Positions 54,086 to 64,000 of a stretch of 64,000 nucleotides of DNA are shown here, in pieces. The first letter of the stretch is position 1. Each line of letters starts with the position of its first letter. Source of the stretch: Pieris napi. Lineage: Eukaryota; Arthropoda; Insecta; Lepidoptera; Pieridae. Location: assembly GCF_905475465.1 (NCBI RefSeq), contig NC_062246.1, positions 9,574,001 to 9,638,000 on the forward strand, in the 5' to 3' direction. The translations under genes were made by a program, and so were the position numbers. The notes beneath the pieces are model-generated. The model worked only from the letters and a program-made list of their open reading frames with translations, was not told the origin of the DNA and did not search any database.

Positions 54086-54390
54086 AACAGTTTCATCATC
54101 GACATCGGCAGAATACGAAATTCTACCCGTATCACCTCGACGTCCGTCGTTCCACAACTGAGCGTTTTTTGAGATTTTATATATAAGATTTTGCCACGCA
54201 TTACCACTATGTAGAACCAGCTGCAGACTGAACGATTTTCGAACTTATTGGACTTAGAGTTCTTCTAAAAAAATATTAAAAAGACGGCAACGTAATCGCG
54301 AGCCCTCTGGCATTGAGTGTCCATGGTACGCGGTTTCACTTAAAATCATGTAAGCCTCCTGCCCGTTTGCCCTCTATTTTATAAGATACA
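54086..54390 (+). repeat. LINE family B 3' end, long copy
   Basis: 'ctacccgtatcacctcgacg', 'gtccgtcgttccacaactga', 'ccactatgtagaaccagctg', 'gagccctctggcattgagtg', ending A-rich. A TA-rich insertion ('gagattttatatataag') replaces part of the frame. Confidence 0.88.
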
Positions 54391-55276
54391 AAAATACGGT
54401 TATACTTTCAAAATGTTACACGTACTTGATATCTAGACTTACATATTGTACGTGTCATATAAAATGCAATTTAAAAAAGCACAACATCACTGGCCTGTCC
54501 ATTCTCACGCATATATATAATTTCTGATTTCTACTCGATGGCTATTTAATTATGCCGTCATTATTTGCAATTTCCCGTGATAATTTGATTGACAGCACTT
54601 AGTAATAGTGCAATGATTTACAAGGTTTTCTAAGTTATGCAAACCCAATAGAAAAGGGATATTTAAGATTTAGAAACGCTACTACTAATTCGTGCTTTTA
54701 GGTGAGATTTAAATGACGTTCTTAATATAAGTTTAGTATCCATCGGTAGACCCGCACCGAGTTAGGTAACCGCGTTTGAATATTCTCGTGCAATACGTAC
54801 AAACACAATTTTATAACACACAGCTGCCAAAGTACGTAAAACTAATTATCTCCGCGTTGTAATGGTAAATATCGCGTTAAATGTGGGAAAATCGCGTTAT
54901 AGGGGGAATTACAGTACGTCCTAGTATCCGCCGCTTCTCCGGTGTGGATTATTTTATGTTTTTTGTGACCTTACAATAATGTTTAAGTTTTAGTAAATAC
55001 AAAATACCATATTGAATTGTACGTGTACACCGATGCCTTGATTAGGAATCACGCCATCTATTGGTTAACTTTTGTCTTTTTCGCTTTCATATGCAGTCTT
55101 GATTTTATTAATATTTAAGGATAAAAGGTTACTTAAAATATAAATTGATGTCTAAATCTCTATTTTAATGCCTTTTCAATGTACACATTACCTAATGAAA
55201 CGCCGCTAACACAATATAACATTACTATGTTGTGTCCTGTACTGTTTGTCTTGTAAATTATTTTAAAATAAAATAA
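54391..55276. other. Gene-free stretch
   Basis: No gene. A direct repeat of ATCGCGTTA at about 54869 and 54890 is the only pattern noticed. Confidence 0.35.
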
Positions 55277-55516
55277 ATCAGTGGCGCTACAACCTTTTTA
55301 GGTCTAGGTCTCAGATGTCTGTTCTTGTTTCATGATGATTTGTCAATCTAATAGGCAAGTACGTGATCAGCCTGTGCCGACATACGCTGTCGACTTTCTG
55401 GGTCTTAGGCAAGCCGGTTTCCTCACGATTCCTTAACCGTTCGAGCGAATGTTAAATGCCCACATAGAATGTCCAGGGATGGGAGTCGCAGGCTGTAACC
55501 ACTCACCAACACTGCT
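55277..55516 (-). repeat. SINE family A, nearly full length
   Basis: From 'cagtggcgctacaacctttt' to 'ctcaccaacactgct'. The region normally holding box B is deleted ('gtccagggatgggagtcgca'). Confidence 0.88.
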
Positions 55517-55859
55517 GTTTTTGTGAACTATTTTAGATGCCCTTATAAATATTTACGCAACAATTACTAAATCAAATTTTTACAGTCGCTTAATCATACT
55601 TTAAATCAAGACCCTAATTTCATAACGTGTATAACGTACAGTTATATATCGATATGATCTATCGAACACACATCACTTGTACAATTCAGCAGTTTGAGCC
55701 GATAATATGCAGAGGCGGCACTCGACTCAATTGATTTTAATGCCAATCCTGTTTGTGACAATTATTGATCACTCACGCTTCGAGTGACTTTGATGACTTA
55801 TCGTAACTTTCTCTTGTAACAAAAAATACCCAGACATTTTTATATAGGACCCCTATAGC

Positions 55860-56158
55860 ACGCGATCAGGCATATCTGTGGCCGAAAAGCAGCAAGGGAG
55901 TGTCAAATCTCCCCTTTCCTAAAAAGGCTTTTGCTTAAAGTAGGTCTGGTTGGCTTGGCGTCTCCCGCCGGGCCCGGCCGACACCCACTCTGGAAATATC
56001 CTCATGATATTTATGAGCGAGTCGAAGCCCGCTGGCTGGCTGGACCAGCGTCACCTCTTGTGCTATTCATCTTACTGACATTGACAAAAGCCGATTTAGC
56101 AGCATACAAAACGTAGCTTAATAAATGCTGCCGAAACCTCGATTAGTCGTATATCCTC
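55860..56158. other. GC-rich patch of unknown origin
   Basis: Much more GC-rich than its surroundings ('tctcccgccgggcccggccg', 'gcccgctggctggctggacc'). The plus-strand frame 55931-56116 spans it. Because it abuts a LINE remnant at 56159 it may be an upstream part of that element, but no protein motif confirms this. Confidence 0.3.
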
Positions 56159-56345
56159 AAGCAAGCGCTTGATTGGAACTGGCAAGCAAAGTGGAAACGT
56201 GGCTGTCCCAAGCAAACCTGGCGTCGTACAGATGAGGCAAAGAAAGCCGGAAAAGCTTGTGAAATACGAGGCTCAAGACCAAACGCGATGGAGACTCACT
56301 GTGGAATGTGGATGCCCTCTACCATCTAGGGTTCATAGGACATAT
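56159..56345 (+). pseudogene. LINE ORF2 C-terminal remnant, frameshifted
   Basis: One frame reads WQAKWKRGCPKQTWRRTDEA then KKAGKACEIRG. A neighbouring frame continues QDQTRWRLTVECGCPLPSR. Together they match the K(R)GRPKQTWRRT...EAKKAGK....AQDRxRWR..V tail of a widespread LINE lineage related to RTE-like elements. At least one frameshift has broken it. Confidence 0.65.
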
Positions 56346-56404
56346 AGCTCACTGGCGACCTGGTATCGCACGGCTACCGTGAGCCAAAATTATTTGAACT
56401 ATTA

Positions 56405-56608
56405 AGTATGAGGGTGTGCAATTCTTTAATCAATAACCGTCTTAAATTCGTAATATTGTTAGCCAATTCAAAAGGGCATTAATACATATCAGAATGAGCC
56501 TACCAGACTAAAATTGGGACGGCCGATGGCGACGTGTATCTCGTTCGTATATATTAAGTTTATCATGTAATTTTTTTGTTGTAATGAGAAATAAAGTTCT
56601 TTAAACAT
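56405..56608 (+). repeat. 3' tail of the CR1-group LINE
   Basis: 'gagggtgtgcaattctttaa', 'catatcagaatgagcctacc', 'gatggcgacgtgtatctcgt', 'gtaatgagaaataaagttct' correspond to the C-terminal codons and 3' UTR of the intact element ending at 14186. It is inserted directly after the RTE-like remnant. Confidence 0.85.
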
Positions 56609-57106
56609 TCACACACACCTTGACGCGTCCCTTTAATTCTCATGTTAATTTATTTTTAACTTACGTTATAAATAAAATGGTTAAAGAAGTCTTATATAAA
56701 CAAGGTTTGAGGTTAAAAGGCTAACATGTACCTACCATTGAGGCTATGAAGAAAACTGAGCAAAGAAATAAACGCGGTAATATTTGCCGCATGCGCCACA
56801 AGAGAATTAACTTTATACCCACGTACGCGGACATATACACGAAGTATCACTTACTTATTTAAACGGACAACCAAAAAACAAATTCAGAAACAAAAATTCT
56901 CATGCATGGGATCTATTAATATTATTATTTATTTTGAGCCTTAATTTATTTCCTGAGACATATAAACTAGGTATACATTTTAACTAATTCTTAATAAACT
57001 GTAATCTTAATTATACCTAATTATCCTGTGTTAGTAAATGTCTTTTTTCAGTTAGTATGTATCAGGAATCCTCTCCGGTAAAGGTCTCCTACAAGGCTTG
57101 CCATCT

Positions 57107-57427
57107 TTATTTTATTATAAAGCTCATTCCATATATGCCCGGCGTTTGTCCAGTAAAGCAGAGAATGAAATTTCCATATTCATCTATTGTATTTCCGAGG
57201 CGTCGGACTTCTGAAATACCTATTATGTCGTATTTTATGTCTTCTAGCGCTTTCTTTATTTCTAATATTTTTTCATACGATGAAAGTGTTCCAACGTTGT
57301 AGGTTATTATATAAAGATGATTATTTTCCTTCATTACGTCTTTCATTGCGTGTGTTGTGTGGCATGATGATATCCTCGGGGGGTTTAATATTATATAGTT
57401 AATCAAATTTTTTGTTTGTTTTCGCAA
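57107..57427 (-). pseudogene. RTE-like LINE ORF2 N-terminal (endonuclease) fragment
   Basis: The minus-strand frame is open for 106 codons and reads ITYNVGTLSS, then LEDIKYDIIGISEVRRLG and CFTGQTPGIYGMSFIIK. It aligns with residues about 50-115 of the intact RTE-like ORF2 (ATINCRSLRT; WDIIGISEMRRFG; YKGETPGLYGVGFMVK). The catalytic N (YNVG) and E (ISEVRR) are present, then a stop follows. It holds only the 5' portion of an ORF2, unlike the 3' scraps elsewhere, so it was not produced by simple 5' truncation; a later deletion or inversion is likely. Confidence 0.75.
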
Positions 57428-57440
57428 ATAATAATAATAA

Positions 57441-57707
57441 TTGTCAACTGTGACGCTACAAAGCTGTATGGGTCTTAGCCTCGGATTGCGTTTTTGATCA
57501 TTATTTCATAGACAAGTAGATAGTGTATCTATCTGACACATGTAAATTTTTGGATTTGAGACCTGCCGGTTTCGTCACGTTTCCCTTCACCCTACGAGCG
57601 AGTGTTGTATGCGCACATACACAGAAAGTCCAATAGTGCACGGCCGGGGATCGAAACTACGACCTCAGTGATGAGAGACGCACACTGAAGCCACTAGGCC
57701 AACTGGT
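57441..57707 (-). repeat. SINE family A, full length with box B
   Basis: Reverse copy. The inverse of box B ('ccggggatcgaaact') and of box A ('ccactaggcca') are both recognisable. The core is diverged. Confidence 0.85.
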
Positions 57708-59309
57708 TTTTGTACGTTTTTGTAGCGAAGTTATTAAATAAAAATGGCCCCAGTAGCTTACCTAGTTATAGCGATATTGTGTTAGTGAAATACGATACTT
57801 CTAGTACACTGGGGCATCGTGTAATTGAAAAGAAAATATATTAGAACAAAGGCTCGCCAGTTTACGAGTGGGAGTGGAGACAGGTAGGTGTGTCCATTAA
57901 TATAATACCCTTTTAAGTCTAAGCCTCTGTGACCAGGGGAAGCAATGCTATTAAAATTAATGGTGTCAACGTAAACACAACACTTGATTGAGTGGATGGT
58001 TTTCGCAATTTTTTTCTCTTGTTTGCTTGTTATGATGTTTAGAGTATATTAAGTTTCTTTGATTAATAAATATAGTAAATAATTTAGTTTAGTTAGTTAA
58101 TACACAGCAATTGTTCAAAGGCATAACAATATTTGTCGATTGCGTAGACAATCTTATACCTTTTTCTTCATAAAGAACAGTGATCTATGAATCTTAGACA
58201 AATGTCTTAAATGACATAATGACAAATGCCTTATTCTCTTCATTCCGATTTCTTATATAAACTTTAATTCCGGTACCTGAAAACAAATATAAAACTAGAA
58301 AATATTTTTTGAAACTAATAAATATACCGATCTATAAGACGGCAGGTTTTAGGATCGATAAATATTATTGCATGTGCTGGTACACAATCCTTACCATTTA
58401 CTACACATTAAATTATACACTTTGCGTCAAATAACCGACACTATTTCCCTTTTTGCGGAAAATTTTACTGCAATTTCCTTTCTCTAATTGATAAAAAGTA
58501 CGACTGCTCACTGCTGGTTATTTAGTTTTGGCGTGGTAAATATGTACTAAATATGGGTTATTTGTTTCTTTTTAAAGTTTACGTGTAAAGGTATCTTGTG
58601 GGTGGATTTGACATCTGTCACTTATCACAGTCCCTTGTGTAATCTGTGATACTAACAGAGTAACTTAGGACGTTATGGGACTTGAAGAAATTTATGTACA
58701 TAGATATGTATAAGGATATATAAATTTCCCCCCTTTTCTTGAGTTGCTAGGCAACGATCATGTCATTGTTTTTTTATGTTTAATAATCAAGGAGGTTGCA
58801 GCTCGTAGGTTTTATTTGCCACATCGTATTTTTATAGTATAGAATAGGCGTTGACGTTAGGCACAGAAGTCAACTATGGTCACCTGACTATTTATTAAGC
58901 ATTATTGTAATGCCCTCATGTTTACTTGATTTTATGGAGAATAGCGATATTTTAGCCTATTAAAGGAATATTTATATCCTACCCTATCTTTTGTTTCAAT
59001 ATATCTAGAGCCTGCAATGTATTGGTTCGTTGAAAATCGCAATGAAATATCTGAAACTGAGGAGATGAAACTAAGACCACGAACTTACATCCAAGTTGTA
59101 CGGACCACAGTTTAAGTTACCTACACTTGGGAAATAGTACAGTTTTAGTGCAATATATTTTATAGATATTAATACATTAGTGTTGATTGTATAGAAATAA
59201 TAGTTTATGTATGTAGGAATACTTATATTTGTTTATTTTACTTTGTATAGAAATTTAGAGACTCGAATTTGTTCTCCAAAGTAACACAAGATGATGAACT
59301 CTATAAACT
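57708..59309. other. Gene-free AT-rich stretch
   Basis: No gene or repeat recognised. It contains the X-box-like palindrome at 58743-58755. Confidence 0.35.
58743..58755. promoter_or_regulatory. X-box-like palindrome (RFX-type)
   Basis: GTTGCTAGGCAAC is a perfect two-half palindrome (GTTGC...GCAAC) close to the RFX X-box consensus, which in animals marks ciliary gene promoters. No gene start is seen next to it, so function is unproven. Confidence 0.2.
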
Positions 59310-59403
59310 CAAAAGAAAGTCGAAGGCGTATTAGAAAAAACTTGTAATAACAAAACAGATAGTAGAGATCTGAGCCCCAAACCTAAAAGGTTTTAGGACC
59401 ACT
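59310..59403 (+). repeat. SINE family A, 3' fragment
   Basis: Diverged 3' end: 'aaaacagatagtagagatct', 'gagccccaaacctaaaaggt', 'tttaggaccac'. Confidence 0.6.
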
Positions 59404-59849
59404 TTCTTTCCAAAGAGAATATTGGCAACTGTAAAGTTAGTAGACTGTGTAGTGCTTAACTCGTAACAGAGTTCCGAATAAACTTAGTTCAGTGCGGTTT
59501 TAAATTGCTTCCAAACTCTTATTAAAAGAAAATACTTGGTTAAGGTTTCATTCCGATTCCAATAATAGCAACTTATATTCTAATTGTAAATGTTATTTGA
59601 CTGGGAGTTATTACTTTTTTAATAAAAAGAAAAGTTTTGTGTGTAAGTAACGAATAAAGTCAAATATTACTAAACTGATTTACTACAACTACAAGCAATT
59701 CCTGAGCTGTCCTGAGTCTAATATAGTATTTCCAAAATATTTAAAAAATTCCAACTGGAGGCCGCTAGTACGGTACAGTTTTTTTATCTTTCTCTTTGAC
59801 TAACAAGAAAAAAAATAATTCATTAACTATAAAAACGCCAATTTAATGT

Positions 59850-60115
59850 TTTAAGAACTTTATTTCTCATTACAAAAAAAAAATAATTACATGAGAAACT
59901 TAATACGAACGAGATACACGTCGACATCAGCCGTCCCAATTTTAGTTTACTAGGCTCATTCTGATATGTTTTAATACCCTTTTGAATTGGCTAACAATAT
60001 TACGAATTTTAGACGGTAATTGATTAAATAATTGCACACCACCCTCACACTATAGATAGACTTCTTCAAATAATTTGTACGCGGCTTCGGCACGATACAC
60101 AAACACGCTTGACGA
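59850..60115 (-). repeat. 3' tail of the CR1-group LINE, diverged
   Basis: 'aagaactttatttctcatta', 'cgaacgagatacacgtcgac', 'taatacccttttgaattggc', 'aattgcacaccaccctcaca', 'gtacgcggcttcggcac' match the C-terminal codons and 3' UTR of the intact element. The frame is broken. Confidence 0.85.
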
Positions 60116-61138
60116 TTTATTACTTACATAACTCAATCTTTTGGGTGCTTTAGGACCACAATTGGTCAGTGTATTCCTTAATAAATGCACTCCTTTAAAG
60201 TATTAAATTGTCTCTGTCAAATTATGTTTACGCTGTCAAGAGATAAGTACTTTTGTTAATCTGTGCAAAAAGTTTTTATGAACGTGTAAATATTAAAATA
60301 ATTTCTAAAGGCCTAACTCAGTTCTTATTACATTAAAACTTCAAAATAATTAAACCTACTCCCTAATGTCATTTTTAAACAAATTAATTACGTAATTATG
60401 TGCCTGCACGTTATATTAGGTCATTTATATGATAAGTAGTTTTACGCTAACAAGCTATTTGTCCCATAATACCAATGGAGCTTGGGACTAATAGGTACCA
60501 TAATGCTATGCGCTTGTTTCAATATTTTTTGATAGCCTTAGGTTTACTGTCAATAGGCTGTCAATTTGACAGTATGAAAAAATAAAATGTCATCTTGCTT
60601 AGGGTTGGCGAGATCTTGAAATTATGAACGTTTAATTTGATTTTTTAAAGCGAATACAAATTAAATTAAATCAGTTTTCAATTATTCAAAATAACAATTT
60701 GTATAGGTTATGTATACACTAAAATATCTGAAAAGGGTTTTAAAAACTTGACAATTACACGTTTATTATGGCGCCGGACATGAAATACATTATCTACCAT
60801 GTTAACAATGGACACATTGCCGAGTCTTATGATAGTACGGTCTTATATTTTTCTAGAAAACGAACTTAAGATCCCTATACGAATTTGTACGTACAATACC
60901 CATGATTGAGAATGTAATCCTCTTTGTCTGCCACTCTGTCACAGCTTTCTCTCTCATGATATACCATGTTCCCGCAATTTTAAAATCAGTAAATTCCAGT
61001 CTTCCAGTTGTATTTTAATGGTTAAAATATTTGTTATTGTTTGAGTAGTAATAGGGAATAAAATATCTCTTTATTTCGTGATTCAGTTTGGTTTCAGTTT
61101 ACGAAAAATATTTATTATATTCGTTTAATATACATTTA
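60116..61138. other. Gene-free AT-rich stretch
   Basis: No gene. A palindrome TGTCAATTTGACA at about 60558-60570 is the only pattern noticed; similar TGACA/TGTCA pairs recur at 8405, 53228 and 62770-62840. Confidence 0.35.
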
Positions 61139-61225
61139 TATTGCCCTCCTTTTCATTTAAGTATGTTCAATTTTTATATTGTAATGCAACCAAGTGTTAA
61201 TATATAAATAAAATAAATAAATAAA
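61139..61225 (+). repeat. LINE tail family F, short copy
   Basis: 'attgccctccttttcattta', 'gtatgttcaatttttatatt', then an AATAAAT simple repeat, as at 45400-45487. Confidence 0.6.
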
Positions 61226-63407
61226 TTATATATTTAACGCCTGCAAGATGAAGAATGAACAATATTTTGAAAGTTTAATTTCATTATTAATTAATTCTGA
61301 AAAATTTGATCAACGACTTTTCGTACCCGTACATAGCAAGAATGAGTAAGAACATTTTAAGATAGGCATTGTTCTGTAATGAGTTTTTCATCAGTCAACA
61401 GTCATCTTGTGATAACATTTTAAATTTTCAACACGACTTATGGTTTTTATAGCCTGTACAAGGTATGAATATCTGTTGCGAAATAACCGCAACTCTGCAG
61501 TCTATGGAACATCGCCTGATTAAAAAACATGGCGTCTCTATGCGTTGTCGTCCTTAAACTTTCACTTTGAAATTGTCCACTTATCGATTAACATCGTAAA
61601 AGATAACGTAAAAACACCAATTAAAATTTTTCGCTACGCAAACATTTTTTCACAGGAAGTTAACGGTTTCTCGATTTGCAAACGATGTCAATTGGCTTAT
61701 TAGTCATGGTGAATTTGCCGATAATTAATGTGATAATCTGCTAATTTAATAATTAATAGCTAGTTACAATATATATTAATAGTTATATTTAGAAATGGAT
61801 TATAGGAGGAGATTATGGAGTACAAATAATTTAAACTAAAAATCGAAATAGTTCAGCAATATTTTATTGACATATTTTATTGACATATTCTGCCTGGCAA
61901 CATTTTCGCGGATCACTGATTCATAGACTATTGAAAGTTTAATATAACTGTCATACAGATACAATTATTAATCAGTAATGACGTCTTGACGGTTTACGAA
62001 AATTCAAAACGAAACATTGTGGTCAAGGTAGAGGCTGTAAAACAGAATATGAATTCAAAAAAATCGTTTCTAAATACGATTACTTTAGCATACTAAATAC
62101 TACGCAGGTTTTTTGTATAAATTTAATTATAAAAAGGTATCGTGTGACCAAGCCTCCGTTTAATATGACACTGTCCATTTTTAACAGGTGACACGAACTC
62201 ATTTGTATAATTTATCATGTGCCTTTGTATTTACAGGAGGGGTGTTATTTATTACATATAGTTTAAATATCATGACTGGTGAACAGTTTTTATCCAAGTT
62301 TAGTCAAATTTAAGTAATGAATTACTTTTTTGGCGTTATCAACTTTTTGTAGGAAAGAAACGGAATTAAATTTATTAGTATTACGTATTATTAAGACTGA
62401 GTGCAAATATAACAGAACAGCTATGTAGCTTTTCAAACCACTATAGTCAAGTAATAACAAAAAATACTAAATATTTTAATATCTTTGAAATAGATTTAAT
62501 TTAAATACTAACTTTGCCGTTTATAATCTGTTTATAACTGCACAAGTTTTGCGTAGTTTAAACTTAATTTGAACGTGAAAGATGTTCTAGAAATAGTTAA
62601 ACGTTCTAACTCCTGTCAAAGTTTATTAATTACCCTTTGCAATATAAAAAGTTAGTCTCTTAATTATAGTTCTTACTGCTTCTAGCAGAATTTTAACATT
62701 ATGAATAAGTAATTATAATAAACATGTATTAGACAAAATTTTCGAAATCATTGGTAGTATCCATTCTTGTATTATTAATTACTGACATATCACATGTCAT
62801 ACGTCACTGACATCGAATGTATTTTGACATGTCAATAGACAAAACCCATAGTTAATATATCATTATTACCAACGAAATTTTTCACCACAGATCAGTATGT
62901 AAGCCAATCGAAATCCTACGAACCCGAATCCGCGTTAATAATATTAAATAAGCCACGACGCGGCCATCGAGATATATACAGGTCGATAAAACGATAGTGG
63001 ACAACTTTAAAGTTTAAAGCTTGCTCAAAGCTTAAACTTTGTCCTTTGAGTGTTTTGAGCGCTTGATCAGATTGGTTCCTAAATGTTACGTACAACGAAC
63101 AGTTTGTGGGTAATGGTGTCTTGTTATTGCAGACACTTTTTTTACATGAGAATGCGATATATTTATGAAGATTTACCGAGAACTATTACGGGAGTTTATT
63201 ATTGAGATTTTATTGCTGAAATGGAGATGTCGAGCAATTTTTAAGAATTTTTTTAGTATAGGTAAATTTTAATTGGTGATTTTTATTAATCGGTTATGTG
63301 CATATCATTAGCGTTTAACCTGAAAAACATTTCGGAATCGAAACCACTAAATCTGTGATACAACGCGCGAGGCGGTTGTCTTTATAGTTTTAGATTACAC
63401 TTACTAA
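61226..63407. other. Gene-free AT-rich stretch
   Basis: No gene. A hairpin with one bulge (aaagtttaaagctt / aagcttaaacttt) lies at about 63009-63040. Confidence 0.35.
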
Positions 63408-63784
63408 TCTTAATATATATAAATTACGTGTCACATTGTTTGTCCGCTATGGACTCCTAAACTACTGAATCGATTTCAATCAAATTTGCACACCGTGTGC
63501 GGTTTGATCTGTCTTAAAAGATAGGATAGCTTACATCTCAATTTATACCCGCAATATCATTTTGTTGCAAAATATTTGTTTATTATTTGATAGTCACACT
63601 GCTAACAGATGGCGCTGTGTTGAAAGTACCAACGTTTCACATAAGCTACAATTTAATGGCATAACCATCAAAAAAGCATGGTGGTCCCTATGACTAGTGT
63701 TCTCCTGCCGTTTCCCTTGAATAGTTTACTACTATGTAATATAATAAAAACCTTAGCCACAGCAACGCTGGGCCGGTCTGCTAG
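63408..63784 (+). mobile_element. Non-autonomous Helitron, 377 bp
   Basis: Starts TC after an A (a|TCTTAATATATATAAATT) and ends CTAG before a T. Just inside the 3' end is a short stem (cagc-aac-gctg). The 5' words 'attacgtgtcacattgtttg' and 'ctgaatcgatttcaatcaaa' are typical of lepidopteran Helitron derivatives. It differs in sequence from the copies at 33808 and 43867. No Rep/helicase. Confidence 0.8.
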
Positions 63785-63900
63785 TATAATATAATTTTAT
63801 GTAATTCCATCCAGTTCAATAAATTAAGAATGTTGATTGACCGTAATTCTAAAACTTTCATAAATATTTTAAAATATGAACAAAAAATCGTATCTTTTTT

Positions 63901-63918
63901 TAATTTGGCGCCAAATTA
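63901..63918. promoter_or_regulatory. 18-bp perfect palindrome with E2F consensus
   Basis: TAATTTGGCGCCAAATTA is perfectly self-complementary and contains TTTGGCGCCAAA, the symmetrical E2F/DP site. Within 70 bases are two further 'caatttg' words. The site lies 80 bases from the right edge, so any promoter it serves would start outside the window. Confidence 0.3.
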
Positions 63919-64000
63919 CTAGACAACGAATGTCATTTTCAATTTGGCTGTCACGGTTTTTATCGTATTTTCAATTTGCCAGTGAAACGTAACAACAAAA

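Noticed and set aside
1..64000. CRISPR array or bacterial-type defence system
   Set aside because: The repeats are dispersed insect SINEs and LINE tails, not evenly spaced direct repeats; the only long ORFs are LINE proteins.

Overview
The window looks like lepidopteran (moth or butterfly) nuclear DNA. It is AT-rich, has no dense gene order, and is packed with insect-type dispersed repeats: intact non-LTR retrotransposons (LINEs), many short tRNA-headed SINEs, 3'-truncated LINE tails, MITEs with terminal inverted repeats and non-autonomous Helitrons. The attribution rests on my recognising several of these repeats as common in Lepidoptera. No search was run.

The only long open reading frames belong to two apparently complete two-ORF LINEs, both on the minus strand. 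The first (about 14.19-18.1 kb) has a PHD-finger ORF1 and an endonuclease/reverse transcriptase ORF2 of CR1-group type. The second (about 21.38-25.3 kb) has an L1-like coiled-coil/RNA-binding ORF1 and an RTE-like ORF2. Every catalytic motif I looked for is present in both, so both look young. Short relatives are scattered around them: CR1 3' tails at 56.4 and 59.9 kb, and RTE-like pieces at 39.9, 43.0, 49.4 (doubtful), 56.2 and 57.1-57.4 kb.

The best candidate host gene is on the plus strand. An exon at 34309-34472 has a strong splice acceptor and encodes a start codon, a signal-peptide-like stretch and a consensus donor. In phase with it, far downstream, are a possible 52-nt exon (46697-46748) and a terminal exon (48650-48792) with a stop codon and a polyadenylation signal. 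A possible non-coding first exon with core-promoter motifs lies at 2298-2498. The model predicts a small secreted peptide of unknown identity, with introns of about 32, 12 and 2 kb filled with mobile elements. It is inference from splice-site grammar and phase, not from homology.

Region by region: 0-13 kb is mostly intron-like AT-rich DNA with one SINE fragment at the left edge, others at 6 and 13 kb, two MITEs and a near-perfect 45-bp hairpin. 13.5-25.6 kb is a LINE/SINE cluster. 25.7-34.1 kb holds SINEs, LINE tails, a Jockey-like LINE remnant and a Helitron. 34.3-49 kb carries the candidate gene, a pogo-like MITE with TA target duplication, second copies of both other MITE families, a SINE with a template-switch scar and a Helitron. 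49-64 kb holds more LINE tails and SINEs, a 79-bp near-perfect hairpin, a Helitron, and an E2F-like palindrome at the extreme right edge. I saw no rRNA gene, intact tRNA gene or CRISPR array.
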